This document shows positions 1 to 9,048 of a DNA stretch of 64,000 bases, one piece after another. The notes beneath the pieces were generated by a model. The model worked only from the letters and a program-made list of their open reading frames with translations. It had not been told where the DNA came from and did not search any database. The stretch comes from JBCCMQ01 sp039026235 (lineage in GTDB: Bacteria > Pseudomonadota > Alphaproteobacteria > Rhodobacterales > Rhodobacteraceae), in NCBI GenBank assembly GCA_039026235.1, contig JBCCMQ010000004.1, forward strand, positions 124,001 through 188,000, in the 5' to 3' direction. Position numbers and translations under genes: made by a program. Each line of letters begins with the position of its first letter. Position 1 is the first letter of the stretch.

Positions 1-176
1 CAGGGCAGCACTTGGGCGCCACCACCAATCATTGCTGCAAGCTCTTCCAGCGGACCGGTACGCGTGCCTGACAGGCCGACGGAGGCGCCCGCGCCGGCAA
101 GTGCCTTTGCGATCGCACCGCCTATTCCGCCCGAAGCGCCCGTAACCAGTGCCTTTTTGCCCGAAAGATCATACAT
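1..176 (-). CDS. fabG: 3-oxoacyl-ACP reductase FabG, N-terminal part (runs off window)
   Basis: About 58 residues are visible, opening with a Rossmann-fold glycine motif (TGASGGIG) close to the N-terminus, as in short-chain dehydrogenases that reduce 3-oxoacyl-ACP with NADPH in fatty-acid elongation. The ATG at 176 is preceded by a strong GAGGAGG ribosome binding site. The FabG call rests on the start sequence and on fabD lying upstream on the same strand. In many Rhodobacterales fabD and fabG are neighbours; here two TIR-NLR genes separate them. The remainder of the gene lies outside the window, so the exact family within the SDR group is inferred. Confidence 0.8.
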   Translation of the reverse strand, partial: MYDLSGKKALVTGASGGIGGAIAKALAGAGASVGLSGTRTGPLEELAAMIGGGAQVLP

Positions 177-243
177 GCCCGCCTCCTCGCTTGGTTACAG
201 CGCTCTTGCCACGGGCGACATACCAAGGGCAAGCAAGCCTGTT

Positions 244-2796
244 TCAGATCGGAAGATCGCCCCGGTGACCGCTGAACTCCTGTGGCCCGAAATCGCGGTT
301 CTCTGGATCGGCGCCGACCCATTCGCGCATCAGGCGCTCGACTTCGTCGATATCCGGCAGGACATCCGACAGATCATTGGCTTCCAAACGGGCGGCTTTT
401 TCTTCGTGCCCGGCCATGCGCCAAAGCTGCAATAACTGGCGGAAGGCGCGTTGGGTGCGCGCATGGCGGATCTGGCCCAAGGACAGCTGGATCGCCAATG
501 CCCTGCATTCAAATTCGCTGGCGCTTTGATTATCGCCTTCGATCGACCTTTGGATCGCGATGTTATGCAGATAAAGCGCCGTCTCGGTGTGGCGCTCGCC
601 CAGGGCCAAACGCGCGATCTCCAGCGCTTCATCCTTCATCAGCCTTGCCTGTCGCTGCTTTTCGGCGTCGCCGGTCTTCTCGGCCCAGGACGAATACAAG
701 GCGCCCAAACCGTTTAGGCCCGCCGCGTAGTTGGCCGACATTTTTCCGCCGGCCACCTCTTCAATATCTTTCGCAAGTATCAGAAGCGGCTCCGCCTTTT
801 CGAATTCCGACTTTTCCCAATGAACGGCCGCAAGGTTGGTGTAGGTAATCGCAAGGCTCGGGTCATTCTCGTCCAGCAGCTCTTTTTTGATCTCGATCAC
901 CTTCTCAAAGGCGGCCTGAGCTTCGTCGAGCCTGCCCGCTTCGGAATAGCGGAGCGCAAGGTTGGAATATCCCGCAGTAAATTCGGTGTGCATTTCGCCA
1001 TAGGTACGCCGCGCCAATTCAACTGCCGGTTCCAGCATACGGATCGCGCCGGCCTCGTCGCCCCGGGCCACCAGGTAAAGCGCCGCCTTGTTCAGCACCG
1101 GACAACGTGCAACGGCACCCTCGCCGCTTTCCGGTCCGCGTTCGACAAAAACGCGGGCATGGGGCAAGAGCTGCGCAGCCAGCGACCAATGGTTCGGTTG
1201 CGCCGAATGGAATGGATAGACGCGATTGACCATCAGCACCGCACGGGTGTCCCATCCCTCGACCTCCTCACGCGCTTGCCAGATCCGCAGGACCAGCCCC
1301 GTGACACGGTGAAGGACCAGCATCTCATAGCCGGTCGGATCCGACTTGCGTTCCAGAATGGACAAATCGGCCGCCACCTGGATCACCTCTTCGCGCAGAA
1401 AATCGTCTGCGAAGGCCTCAGAAAGCGCTGGGCTCAGCACCTCCGGCGAATTATCGGCGGTTGCTTGCACAAGCATACTCTCGGTGCCGTCTTCTGACAG
1501 CCAGGAAAGCAGGCAGAGCAAGTCGACGCAGGCCGGCGACAGATCCGGCAAGGCCGTCGTCAGCGTTGCGTAGACCGTCCGTCCATAGGGACCCAGCGCG
1601 CCCGGGTCCGGTGCCCGGTCGATCAGCCGTTCCAGGTTCTCGGTATATTTGGCAAAGCTGATGCCCGCGTGGCGTTTCAGAAAGGCCGCGGCCTGTTCGG
1701 CGGCCAGCGGCAGACCGCCCAGCGACCGCGCCAGCGTTTCGGCACCTTCGTCATCATCCCGCCCGGTAATCTCGCGGAAATAGTCGACCGATGTCTCAAC
1801 GCTCCAGGCATTCAGCCGGGTGGTCTCGGCAAGGGTCCCAAAGTCGTCCCAGCGCGATGTGATCAGCACCCGTGCCGATCCGGCGGGCAACCAGGGGTGG
1901 GCCCGGGTCCCATCGGCGCGGTGGGCATAAAGGCCTTCCAGGTTCGGCACGTTGTCGTAGACCATAAGCCAGGGCAGCGCGCCTGCCGCCCCCCGGGCAT
2001 CCTTGCCGGCCTGCACATGGGCCAGCGCGGCACGGGCCATGTCGCCACTGTCGCGCTGTTCGGGGATGCCGAGGCGCAACGCCAGGGCGGCCAAGCTTTC
2101 AATCAGCACCTCTTCCGTTTCGGCCGGCACCCACCAGACGCCGGCATAACGTCCCGCCGTTCCGAACCGATGCGCATATTCCGCTGCCAGTGTCGTCTTT
2201 CCGATGCCGCCCATGCCGCCGATGGCCTGGGTGACCGCCGCCGCCGCGCCCCCGGCCAGCGTCTTGTGCAACTCAAGCAGCGCCTCGGCCCGCCCGGTGA
2301 AATGACGGTTCCTGTGGCGCGGCACCGCGAAAATCTCGGGCGTCCTGTCGGCGATCCGCTGCGCCTCGCGCCGCTCGCTGACCTCGGCCTTGTCGAACCA
2401 GGCAACCACTGCTTCGGCGGCCTCGGCGACCATTTTGCCCGAGGCTGTTTTGATCTTCGTCCTGTGGTTTATGAACGGGGGATATTCGCAGGGTCGGATC
2501 TCGACCGGGATAAAGCGCCCGTGCTTGCCGGCCGGGTCGTCCCACAGCACCGCTGCGCGCTCGGCTTCCGAGTATTCGGCTTCGGGCTTGAAGTAATCCG
2601 GTGAACACAGCGCCAGCATCCGGTCGGTCGCCAGAAGGGCGTCCTGCATCCATTCGATGCGCCCACGCCCTTCGACCAGATCGGTACCGGCGAAATGCGT
2701 GCTATAGCCTGCCGCCCGTAGCCCTGCGTTGATCGCCTCGGCAAAGGCCGCATCGGCGGAATTGTAGCTGATGAAGAAATCGCGTTGGTCAGTCAA
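244..2796 (-). CDS. TIR / NB-ARC / TPR protein (bacterial NLR-like), copy 1
   Basis: 850 aa. The N-terminal TIR domain (about 5-105) opens with DFFISYNSAD, and a WxxxE-like position places a candidate catalytic Glu near residue 79 (YSEAER). An NB-ARC ATPase follows: P-loop GMGGIGKT 194-201, Walker B WLMVYD near 276-281, TSR near 313-315 and GLPL at 361-364. The C-terminal half is helical with TPR-like repeats (about 565-790). Known relatives sense phage or stress and use TIR to degrade NAD or make a nucleotide signal; the function here is inferred. It lies 94 bp downstream of a paralogue and 67 bp upstream of fabG on the same strand. The catalytic residue needs an alignment. Confidence 0.9.
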   Translation of the reverse strand: MTDQRDFFISYNSADAAFAEAINAGLRAAGYSTHFAGTDLVEGRGRIEWMQDALLATDRMLALCSPDYFKPEAEYSEAERAAVLWDDPAGKHGRFIPVEIRPCEYPPFINHRTKIKTASGKMVAEAAEAVVAWFDKAEVSERREAQRIADRTPEIFAVPRHRNRHFTGRAEALLELHKTLAGGAAAAVTQAIGGMGGIGKTTLAAEYAHRFGTAGRYAGVWWVPAETEEVLIESLAALALRLGIPEQRDSGDMARAALAHVQAGKDARGAAGALPWLMVYDNVPNLEGLYAHRADGTRAHPWLPAGSARVLITSRWDDFGTLAETTRLNAWSVETSVDYFREITGRDDDEGAETLARSLGGLPLAAEQAAAFLKRHAGISFAKYTENLERLIDRAPDPGALGPYGRTVYATLTTALPDLSPACVDLLCLLSWLSEDGTESMLVQATADNSPEVLSPALSEAFADDFLREEVIQVAADLSILERKSDPTGYEMLVLHRVTGLVLRIWQAREEVEGWDTRAVLMVNRVYPFHSAQPNHWSLAAQLLPHARVFVERGPESGEGAVARCPVLNKAALYLVARGDEAGAIRMLEPAVELARRTYGEMHTEFTAGYSNLALRYSEAGRLDEAQAAFEKVIEIKKELLDENDPSLAITYTNLAAVHWEKSEFEKAEPLLILAKDIEEVAGGKMSANYAAGLNGLGALYSSWAEKTGDAEKQRQARLMKDEALEIARLALGERHTETALYLHNIAIQRSIEGDNQSASEFECRALAIQLSLGQIRHARTQRAFRQLLQLWRMAGHEEKAARLEANDLSDVLPDIDEVERLMREWVGADPENRDFGPQEFSGHRGDLPI

Positions 2797-2890
2797 ATGC
2801 TCGGTCCCGCAAAGCGCGTGGGTTACGGGAGAGATTCAACCGAACTTAGACCATTCGGGCAACGGTTTTTTTGCCGCTGCCACAGGGCCA

Positions 2891-5437
2891 TCACACCGGA
2901 AGATCGCCGTGATGTCGGGAGAACGGAGGTGGGCCGAAATGGCGTTGGTCAGGATTGGCGGCCACCCATTCGTGCATCAGCCGTTCGACTTCTTCAATCT
3001 CTGGGAGAAGATCCGTTGGGTCGCCCGCCTTTAGTTGTGAGGCTTTGCCGGGATCGCCGGAACTCTCCCATAAACTGCAAAGATCCAGCAACATTTCTTG
3101 GGTTGACGGATGTCGGATTTGGCCCAGCGACAGCTGGATCGCGACCGCGCGCGCTGCATTAAGTGCCCCTGCAGCAAACTCGCTCTGATGCTTTTGGGTT
3201 ACGGCCAAGTTCCTAAGCGAAATCGACACGAGATCATGGCGTTCACCCACTGCCAACCGTCCAACATCCACTGCCTGGAAATATAGCTTAATAGCGTCAG
3301 CACGCCTATAGCTTTGCCCACGTTGCCGGGCCCAATTACCATACAGCGCTCCAAGGGAGTTTAGGCTTGAGGCATACTCTGCGGAGATACGCCCACAGGC
3401 CCTTTCCTCCGTGACCAGCGCGTGCTGCAAAAGCGGTTCAGCCTTAGCGAACTCCATCTGCTCCACATAGAGGTTTCCTAGATTATTGTCGGCTATAGCA
3501 TTGCGTCGATCATCAGGAGGAAGCACTGTTGAAGCGATCTCCCTTACGCGCCAAAGGGCCGTCTCCGCTTCCTTAAACCTACCGGAAATCTTATATAGTC
3601 CGGCTAAATTCAAAAGACTGCCGGCAAAGTTAGCGTTCATCTCTCCTTGTGTTAGGCGAGCCAAGTCCAGGGCGTTCTCCAGTAACGCAATGCCACCCTC
3701 AACATCACCCCTTGCGCGCAAGTAAAGAGCTGCTTGGTTCAGGACATAGGCACGCGCTTCTGCACCTTTGCCATCCGCTGGCCCACGCGCCGCGAGTGCC
3801 CAAGCATGGGGAAGCAGGATGGAGCAAAGTTGCCAACTTGATGGTGTATCCGCAACAAAGCTCGGAAACAGCACCCTAACCGCACCGGAAGCGCGGTCAT
3901 CCCAGCCGGTCACATTTTCTCTTTCCTGCCAAAGTCGGATGACCATGGCCGTGACGCGATGCAGATTCAGCATCGCAATGCCGTCACCGACCTTCCGATC
4001 AAGCAGCGAAAGATCAGCGGCGCTTTGAATTACTTCTTCGCGCTGAAATTCGTCACAGAAAGCCGTGGTAAGGTCATTGGAAAGGCTGTCCGGAGCCGCT
4101 TCCGCTACGGCCGCGATCAACTCTTGCTCCGTTCCATCCTCGGAAAGCCAGGACAGAAGGCATAGCAGGTCCTTGGTGGCCTGGGGCAGATCCTTCAGGG
4201 CGATCGAGAGCGACGCATAGACGGTGCGGCCATAGTCACCGAGAGTGCCTTCGGTCGGCGCCCGGTCGATTAGCGACGCTAGATTCTGGGTATAGCTTTC
4301 AAAGCTGATCCCCTGCATTCGGGCCAGATACGCCGCCGCCTGTTCGGCGGCGAGCGGCAGGCCGCCAAGCGCCATGGCAAGTGCCTCGGCACCGTCCCGA
4401 TCATCCCGGCCGGTGACGTCGAGAAGGAAGGCGGTCGTGGTCTCAAGATCCCAGATATTCAGTTTTGCTGTATCGGCCAGCTTGCCGAAATCCTCCCAGC
4501 GGGAGGTGATGATCACGCGCGCGTTGCCGGCGGGCAGCCACGAATGCCGCACCGATCCGTCCAGATTCCGGGCCGCCAGCGCGTCCGGGTTGGGCACATT
4601 GTCATAGATCATCAGCCAGGGAAGCGACCCCACGGCGCCCACGGCCTCTAGCGCTGCGCGCGCCATGGCGCCTGTGTCCTGCTGTTCTTGCATCCCCAGG
4701 CGTCGGGCCAGCGCCGCCAACCCCTCGATCAGGCTCGCCTCACTTTCCGACGAAACCCACCAGACGCCCGCATAGCGTCCCGCCGTTCCGAACCGGTGCG
4801 CATATTCCGCCGCCAGCGTGGTCTTGCCGATCCCGCCCATGCCGGTGATCGATTGAGTGATCGCCGTGGTCTTGCCAGCCGCCAGCTTTCCCTGAAGATC
4901 GGCAAGCGCGCCGTCGCGCCCGTGGAAATGCTGCGACCGGTTGCGCGCCACAAAGAAGATCTTTGGCGTCGCGCCGGCGGCCCTCAGATCTTCACGTCGC
5001 TGAGTGAAGTCCTGTGCCTTCAGCGCCTCAACCAAAAGCGCCGCAGCCCGTTCCGGCGCGGCACCCGATGTCTCGGACACACGGCGAAGTGGCTTGTAAA
5101 GCGGGCGGTAGTCGGTCGGCGCTATCTCGACCGGGATGATCTTGGCCTGCGCGCCGGTCGGATCGGCCCAGAAGGCGGCCGAACGCTCGGCCTCCGAATA
5201 TTTCGCATCTTGCTTGAAATAGTCGGGCGAGCAAAGCGCGAGAACCTGGGTGGAGGTAAAGAGCGCGTTGTCCATCCAGATGGGGATGTTGCCGCCCAGT
5301 GGCAGGTCGGTTCCGGCGAAGTGGGTCGTATAGCCCGCATCGCGGAGCGCGCTGTTGATCGCCTCGGCATGGGCTGCGTCAGCGGAGTTGTAGCTGATGA
5401 AAAAGTCGCGTTGTTCGGTCAATGGGCGGTCCCGCAT
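2891..5437 (-). CDS. TIR / NB-ARC / TPR protein (bacterial NLR-like), copy 2
   Basis: 848 aa from the ATG at 5437; a TTG at 5422 aligns better with the Met of the downstream paralogue, so the start is uncertain, and the longer frame to 5464 has no support. Domain order matches copy 1: TIR (about 10-115, candidate Glu near 84), P-loop GMGGIGKT near 199-206, GLPLAAEQAAA and a TPR-like C-terminal half. The last 40 residues (an EVERLM.EWV motif and FSxHxGDLP ending) closely match copy 1, while the TPR region diverges strongly and is visibly less GC-rich than the NB-ARC part. It begins about 63 bp after fabD, so it is probably read from the fab promoter. An antiphage role is inferred. Confidence 0.9.
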   Translation of the reverse strand: MRDRPLTEQRDFFISYNSADAAHAEAINSALRDAGYTTHFAGTDLPLGGNIPIWMDNALFTSTQVLALCSPDYFKQDAKYSEAERSAAFWADPTGAQAKIIPVEIAPTDYRPLYKPLRRVSETSGAAPERAAALLVEALKAQDFTQRREDLRAAGATPKIFFVARNRSQHFHGRDGALADLQGKLAAGKTTAITQSITGMGGIGKTTLAAEYAHRFGTAGRYAGVWWVSSESEASLIEGLAALARRLGMQEQQDTGAMARAALEAVGAVGSLPWLMIYDNVPNPDALAARNLDGSVRHSWLPAGNARVIITSRWEDFGKLADTAKLNIWDLETTTAFLLDVTGRDDRDGAEALAMALGGLPLAAEQAAAYLARMQGISFESYTQNLASLIDRAPTEGTLGDYGRTVYASLSIALKDLPQATKDLLCLLSWLSEDGTEQELIAAVAEAAPDSLSNDLTTAFCDEFQREEVIQSAADLSLLDRKVGDGIAMLNLHRVTAMVIRLWQERENVTGWDDRASGAVRVLFPSFVADTPSSWQLCSILLPHAWALAARGPADGKGAEARAYVLNQAALYLRARGDVEGGIALLENALDLARLTQGEMNANFAGSLLNLAGLYKISGRFKEAETALWRVREIASTVLPPDDRRNAIADNNLGNLYVEQMEFAKAEPLLQHALVTEERACGRISAEYASSLNSLGALYGNWARQRGQSYRRADAIKLYFQAVDVGRLAVGERHDLVSISLRNLAVTQKHQSEFAAGALNAARAVAIQLSLGQIRHPSTQEMLLDLCSLWESSGDPGKASQLKAGDPTDLLPEIEEVERLMHEWVAANPDQRHFGPPPFSRHHGDLPV

Positions 5438-5500
5438 GGGGCGTTTAATCTGACCGCAATACAACCCCGCCCGGGACCGTCTGGCAATTCCTTTGTGACG

Positions 5501-6436
5501 TCAAAGCGCCCCGGCGGCGGCCCTGACGTCGCCAGCTGAGCCCACGGCCCGGGTGGCAACGGCGCGGTCGATCCGGCGGATCAGACCGGACAGCGTCTTG
5601 CCGGCGCCAATCTCCCAGACCTCGGACACACCCTGGGCTGCCATCCAGGCCACGCTTTCGCGCCAGCGGACGGCGCCGGTGACCTGTTCGACCAGAAGCG
5701 TGCGGATCTCTTCGGGGTCGCTGACGGCTGCCGCGCGCACATTGGCCACCACGGGCACTGCGGGCGCGCTGATCGTCACCTCGGAAAGCGCCCCGGCCAT
5801 GACATCGGCGGCCGGCGCCATCAGTGCACAGTGAAAGGGCGCGCTGACCGGAAGCATCACCGCGCGTTTCGCGCCCGCCTCTTTCGCCACCTCGACCGCC
5901 CGTTCGACGGCCGCAAGGTCGCCCGAGACCACCACCTGCCCTGGGTCATTATCATTGGCTGCCGCCAGAACATCACCCTGCGCCGCATTTTCCACGACGG
6001 CATGGACGTCTTCGAGCCCCAGGCCCAGCACGGCGGCCATGGCCCCCGCACCGGGCGCGACGGCCTTCTGCATGGCCGTGCCGCGTGTCCGAAGAAGACG
6101 CGCGCAATCGCTGACGGACAAGGCGCCTGCAGCGGCGAGTGCGGAATACTCACCCAAGGAGTGACCGGCCACGAAGGACGCGGCCGTCACCTCGACCCCT
6201 TCCGCCTCCAGCGCGGCCATCGCCGCCAGCGAGGTGGCCATCAGCGCCGGCTGGGCATTGGCGGTCAGTGTCAGGGTTTCCTGGTCGCCTTCCCAGATCA
6301 AAGCGGACAGCTTTTCACCAAGCGCGTCGTCGACCTCGTCAAAGATCGCCTGCGACGCGGGATAGGCAGCGGCCAGTTCCTGGCCCATGCCAACGGTCTG
6401 CGCCCCCTGCCCCGGAAAAACGAATGCACGGCCCAT
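5501..6436 (-). CDS. fabD: Malonyl-CoA:ACP transacylase
   Basis: 311 aa, the usual FabD length. It transfers malonyl from CoA to acyl carrier protein, feeding type II fatty-acid synthesis in the cytoplasm. The N-terminus has VFPGQGAQ, the nucleophile elbow GHSLGEYSA places the catalytic Ser at residue 93, and SAPFHCALM carries the partner His. The start at 6436 is chosen because MGRAFVFPGQG begins there after a GGGAGGG stretch; the open frame upstream to 6559 overlaps the promoter region of the divergent b561 gene. Downstream on the same strand come two TIR-NLR genes and then fabG. Confidence 0.96.
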   Translation of the reverse strand: MGRAFVFPGQGAQTVGMGQELAAAYPASQAIFDEVDDALGEKLSALIWEGDQETLTLTANAQPALMATSLAAMAALEAEGVEVTAASFVAGHSLGEYSALAAAGALSVSDCARLLRTRGTAMQKAVAPGAGAMAAVLGLGLEDVHAVVENAAQGDVLAAANDNDPGQVVVSGDLAAVERAVEVAKEAGAKRAVMLPVSAPFHCALMAPAADVMAGALSEVTISAPAVPVVANVRAAAVSDPEEIRTLLVEQVTGAVRWRESVAWMAAQGVSEVWEIGAGKTLSGLIRRIDRAVATRAVGSAGDVRAAAGAL

Positions 6437-6623
6437 GACCTTGCCCTCCCTCTGATCGCCCTGTTTTTGGTCGCGTCGCCTTAGCGTGGCGACCCGATCG
6501 GCGCAATGTTCACCGAACCGCACGCTTCTGTGCGTTGCATCGCCGCCATTCGCAAGCAATGATTGCGGGGTCCCCCGGTCGTTCTATGATGTGTCTGACG
6601 CCACTGAGCCAGGAGCCCCAGCC

Positions 6624-7847
6624 ATGACCGTCAACTGCACTCCGACAAGCTACGGTAGTGTCAGCCGCGCCTTCCACTGGATCACCGCGCTGTTGATCCT
6701 GACCGCCTTTCCTCTGGGCATCGTTGCCAACGGGCTACCCTTTGACACTGGAGAGGAACTGGCGCGCAAGGCGCTGATGTTCTCGATGCATAAAACGGTG
6801 GGTGTGCTGGCGTTCTTTGTCGGCGTCGCCCGCATTCTATGGGCGCTGACCCAAACCCATGTGGTGGCCCTGCACCCGGACCGGAAACTGCAGACATGGG
6901 CGGCATCGGTGGCCCATTGGCTGCTTTATGCCAGCCTTGTTCTGGTGCCGCTGTCGGGCTGGATCCACCATGCGGCCACCGAAGGCTTTGCGCCCATCTG
7001 GTGGCCCTTTGGCCAGTCGCTGCCGCTGGTGCCGAAAAACGAAACCGTGTCGCATTTCTTCCAAGAGCTTCATTTCGTCTTCACGAAGGTGCTCGCGCTG
7101 ACTATCCTGGCCCACATCGCCGGTGCGCTGAAACACCATCTGCTGGACCGCGACGACACGCTCAGGCGCATGACCCGGGGGATCGGTGGCGGCGATCCGG
7201 TCCACGCCGACGGCGGACGCGGACCAATGTTCGCGGCCATCGGGATCTGGGCCGCGGCCTTTGCCGGCGGCACGGCGCTTAGCATGACGGCGGGCGGATA
7301 CGACACCGGACCGGCGCCGCAGCTTGAGGCCGTTGCCAGTGACTGGACGGTCCAAGAGGGCGACATCACCTTCTCGGTCCTTCAGCTTGGCAGCGCGGTC
7401 GAAGGCCGCTTTGAGGATTGGACGGCGATCATTGGCTTTGATCCCGATGTCACGGATGGGACCGCCGGGAACGTCGAGGTTACAATCAGCGTCCCTTCGG
7501 TCAATGTGGGTTCGGTGACCGGCGAAGCTCTCAAGCCAGATTTCTTCGATGCGACCGGGTTCCCGACGGCGATTTTCACCGGTGATATCCTGATAGAAGC
7601 CGGAAGTTATCGGGCCGCGGGCGTCCTTTCGCTCAAAGGCACCGATCTGCCCATTGAGTTTCCCTTCGATATGACGGTGGACGGCGACACCGCTTCGATG
7701 GCCGGCGCGCTGACACTGCAAAGGCTGGATTTCGGTATCGGCCAGACCTACCCGGACGAAAGCTCGGTCGGTTTTGCAGTCGATGTCAGCCTGAGCGTCA
7801 CAGCCACGCGCGGCACACCGGACCAGCAGGCAGAGCTATCAGAATAG
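6624..7847 (+). CDS. Cytochrome b561 - YceI fusion protein
   Basis: 407 aa. Residues 1-180 form a four-helix cytochrome b561 domain with His in each helix (for example H18 in SRAFHW, MHKT, VAHW, LAHIAG), expected to bind two b hemes in the inner membrane. After a further TM segment near 195-215 comes a periplasmic YceI-like domain (about 230-395), a lipocalin-like barrel that binds isoprenoids or amphiphiles in known members. Fusion of the two suggests electron transfer to or from a quinone-like ligand, which is inference. The ATG at 6624 has AGGAG 8 bases upstream; the frame continues to 6486 but without a ribosome site. Confidence 0.88.
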   Translation: MTVNCTPTSYGSVSRAFHWITALLILTAFPLGIVANGLPFDTGEELARKALMFSMHKTVGVLAFFVGVARILWALTQTHVVALHPDRKLQTWAASVAHWLLYASLVLVPLSGWIHHAATEGFAPIWWPFGQSLPLVPKNETVSHFFQELHFVFTKVLALTILAHIAGALKHHLLDRDDTLRRMTRGIGGGDPVHADGGRGPMFAAIGIWAAAFAGGTALSMTAGGYDTGPAPQLEAVASDWTVQEGDITFSVLQLGSAVEGRFEDWTAIIGFDPDVTDGTAGNVEVTISVPSVNVGSVTGEALKPDFFDATGFPTAIFTGDILIEAGSYRAAGVLSLKGTDLPIEFPFDMTVDGDTASMAGALTLQRLDFGIGQTYPDESSVGFAVDVSLSVTATRGTPDQQAELSE

Positions 7848-7859
7848 GCCGTAGGGCCG

Positions 7860-8393
7860 TCACCCAGAGGCAGGCGCGGGCGCACAGCCGGCGATGCGCA
7901 CGGCCGTATCTGTCAGATCCCCCACCAGGGCGCCGGCAAGCGCCTCGGCAACCGGCACCGGGTCGGCGGCGATCGACCGCGCACCGGCGGCGGCTTCGTC
8001 AATTGCCTCGGTCATGGTGTCGATCTTGCCACCCAGCGCATCAATGCGCTCAAGTCGCTCATTCACATCCGCCATCAGCGCAATCTGTTCCGGCGCCATC
8101 TCTGAACGGACGCTGGCGACCAGATTGTCGATGCTGACACCGCCCAGGCGCGCCTGCACGGTACTGCGGGTCTCAGCCAGATCGGCGCGCAGGTCCGCCA
8201 CCTCTTGGCGCAGGTCGGACACCTCGGACCGCATGCCGTCCAGCTCCACAAGCCCCGCGGCAAACTCATTGGCAATCGCGCCGACCCGGTCCGACAGTCG
8301 CAGGCCCAGAAACAGGCAGACGGCGATCAATATCAGCGTGGCATTGATCATCGCCAACGCCAGATCTTTGGCAATGCGAAGGGTGCGGGACAT
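7860..8393 (-). CDS. Hypothetical protein with N-terminal membrane anchor and coiled coil
   Basis: 177 aa, no family recognised. One hydrophobic segment (about residues 12-31) is followed by a heptad-rich region (about 50-75, SDLRQEVADLRADL) and a helical tail. This looks like a membrane-anchored coiled-coil protein, perhaps periplasmic. The ATG at 8393 follows AAAGGAG with good spacing. It converges with the b561-YceI gene, 12 bp between stops. Function unknown. Confidence 0.75.
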   Translation of the reverse strand: MSRTLRIAKDLALAMINATLILIAVCLFLGLRLSDRVGAIANEFAAGLVELDGMRSEVSDLRQEVADLRADLAETRSTVQARLGGVSIDNLVASVRSEMAPEQIALMADVNERLERIDALGGKIDTMTEAIDEAAAGARSIAADPVPVAEALAGALVGDLTDTAVRIAGCAPAPASG

Positions 8394-8517
8394 GGGCGGC
8401 TCCTTTCGACGCGCGTGCCTGCGAAACTAACGCCAATACACCCTCTGGATGCAACTCTGATCGGAAAATCACTTACATTCGCTTGAAAATCAGGTGCCAA
8501 GTGCTGACGCGCGCTGG

Positions 8518-8856
8518 TCAGACCGTGCCAAGGAAAGGCAAGTCGATGCCGAGCCGCGAAAGCGCGAAGCCGATGGCAAGCCCCACCGGAAGGCTCAGGC
8601 GTCTGAGCAGGGGCTTCCGGCGCGGGGTCAGCGAGGGCTTAACGCCGCCCATGATGAACCGGTCAATGAGGGCGCTGAACCCTCGGTCGAACAGCACAAC
8701 ACCCAGAAAAAGAAGAGGAATGAGGATCGCCATGGGCCAGAAAGGCGTTGTCGTCAAACCAATGAGCCCATCGGCGGCCCAGCCGAGCAAGATACCTATG
8801 ACAAGGTTCGCCGCTGAGTTGCCCCATTCCCAAAGGTCCATCTTGTCGTCGCGCAT
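8518..8856 (-). CDS. Small inner-membrane protein, unknown function
   Basis: 112 aa with three likely membrane spans (about 15-35, 40-58, 88-108), separated by a basic loop SLTPRRKPLLRRLS. The first span with its Gly pattern (NLVIGILLGWAADG) resembles AtpI/AtpZ-type small proteins of ATP synthase clusters, but no atp gene is nearby and the similarity is weak. A second in-frame Met lies at 8841; neither start has a strong ribosome site. Confidence 0.6.
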   Translation of the reverse strand: MRDDKMDLWEWGNSAANLVIGILLGWAADGLIGLTTTPFWPMAILIPLLFLGVVLFDRGFSALIDRFIMGGVKPSLTPRRKPLLRRLSLPVGLAIGFALSRLGIDLPFLGTV

Positions 8857-9048
8857 TCAGTCTACTTCTGCCGTTTTGTCGCCGGGGCCCGCGTGTAACG
8901 CCTCAGGTTGCCGCCTCAACTAACGTCTTTGCGGAGTTGCGTAAACAATGGTCCTGCCGAAGATGCTTGCACGGCACGCCGGGGCGCCCATGGCCTGTGA
9001 TTTAGATCAGAGCTTAAGATCGAGCCGGCAAAGCCGGGCCGGAACGGA

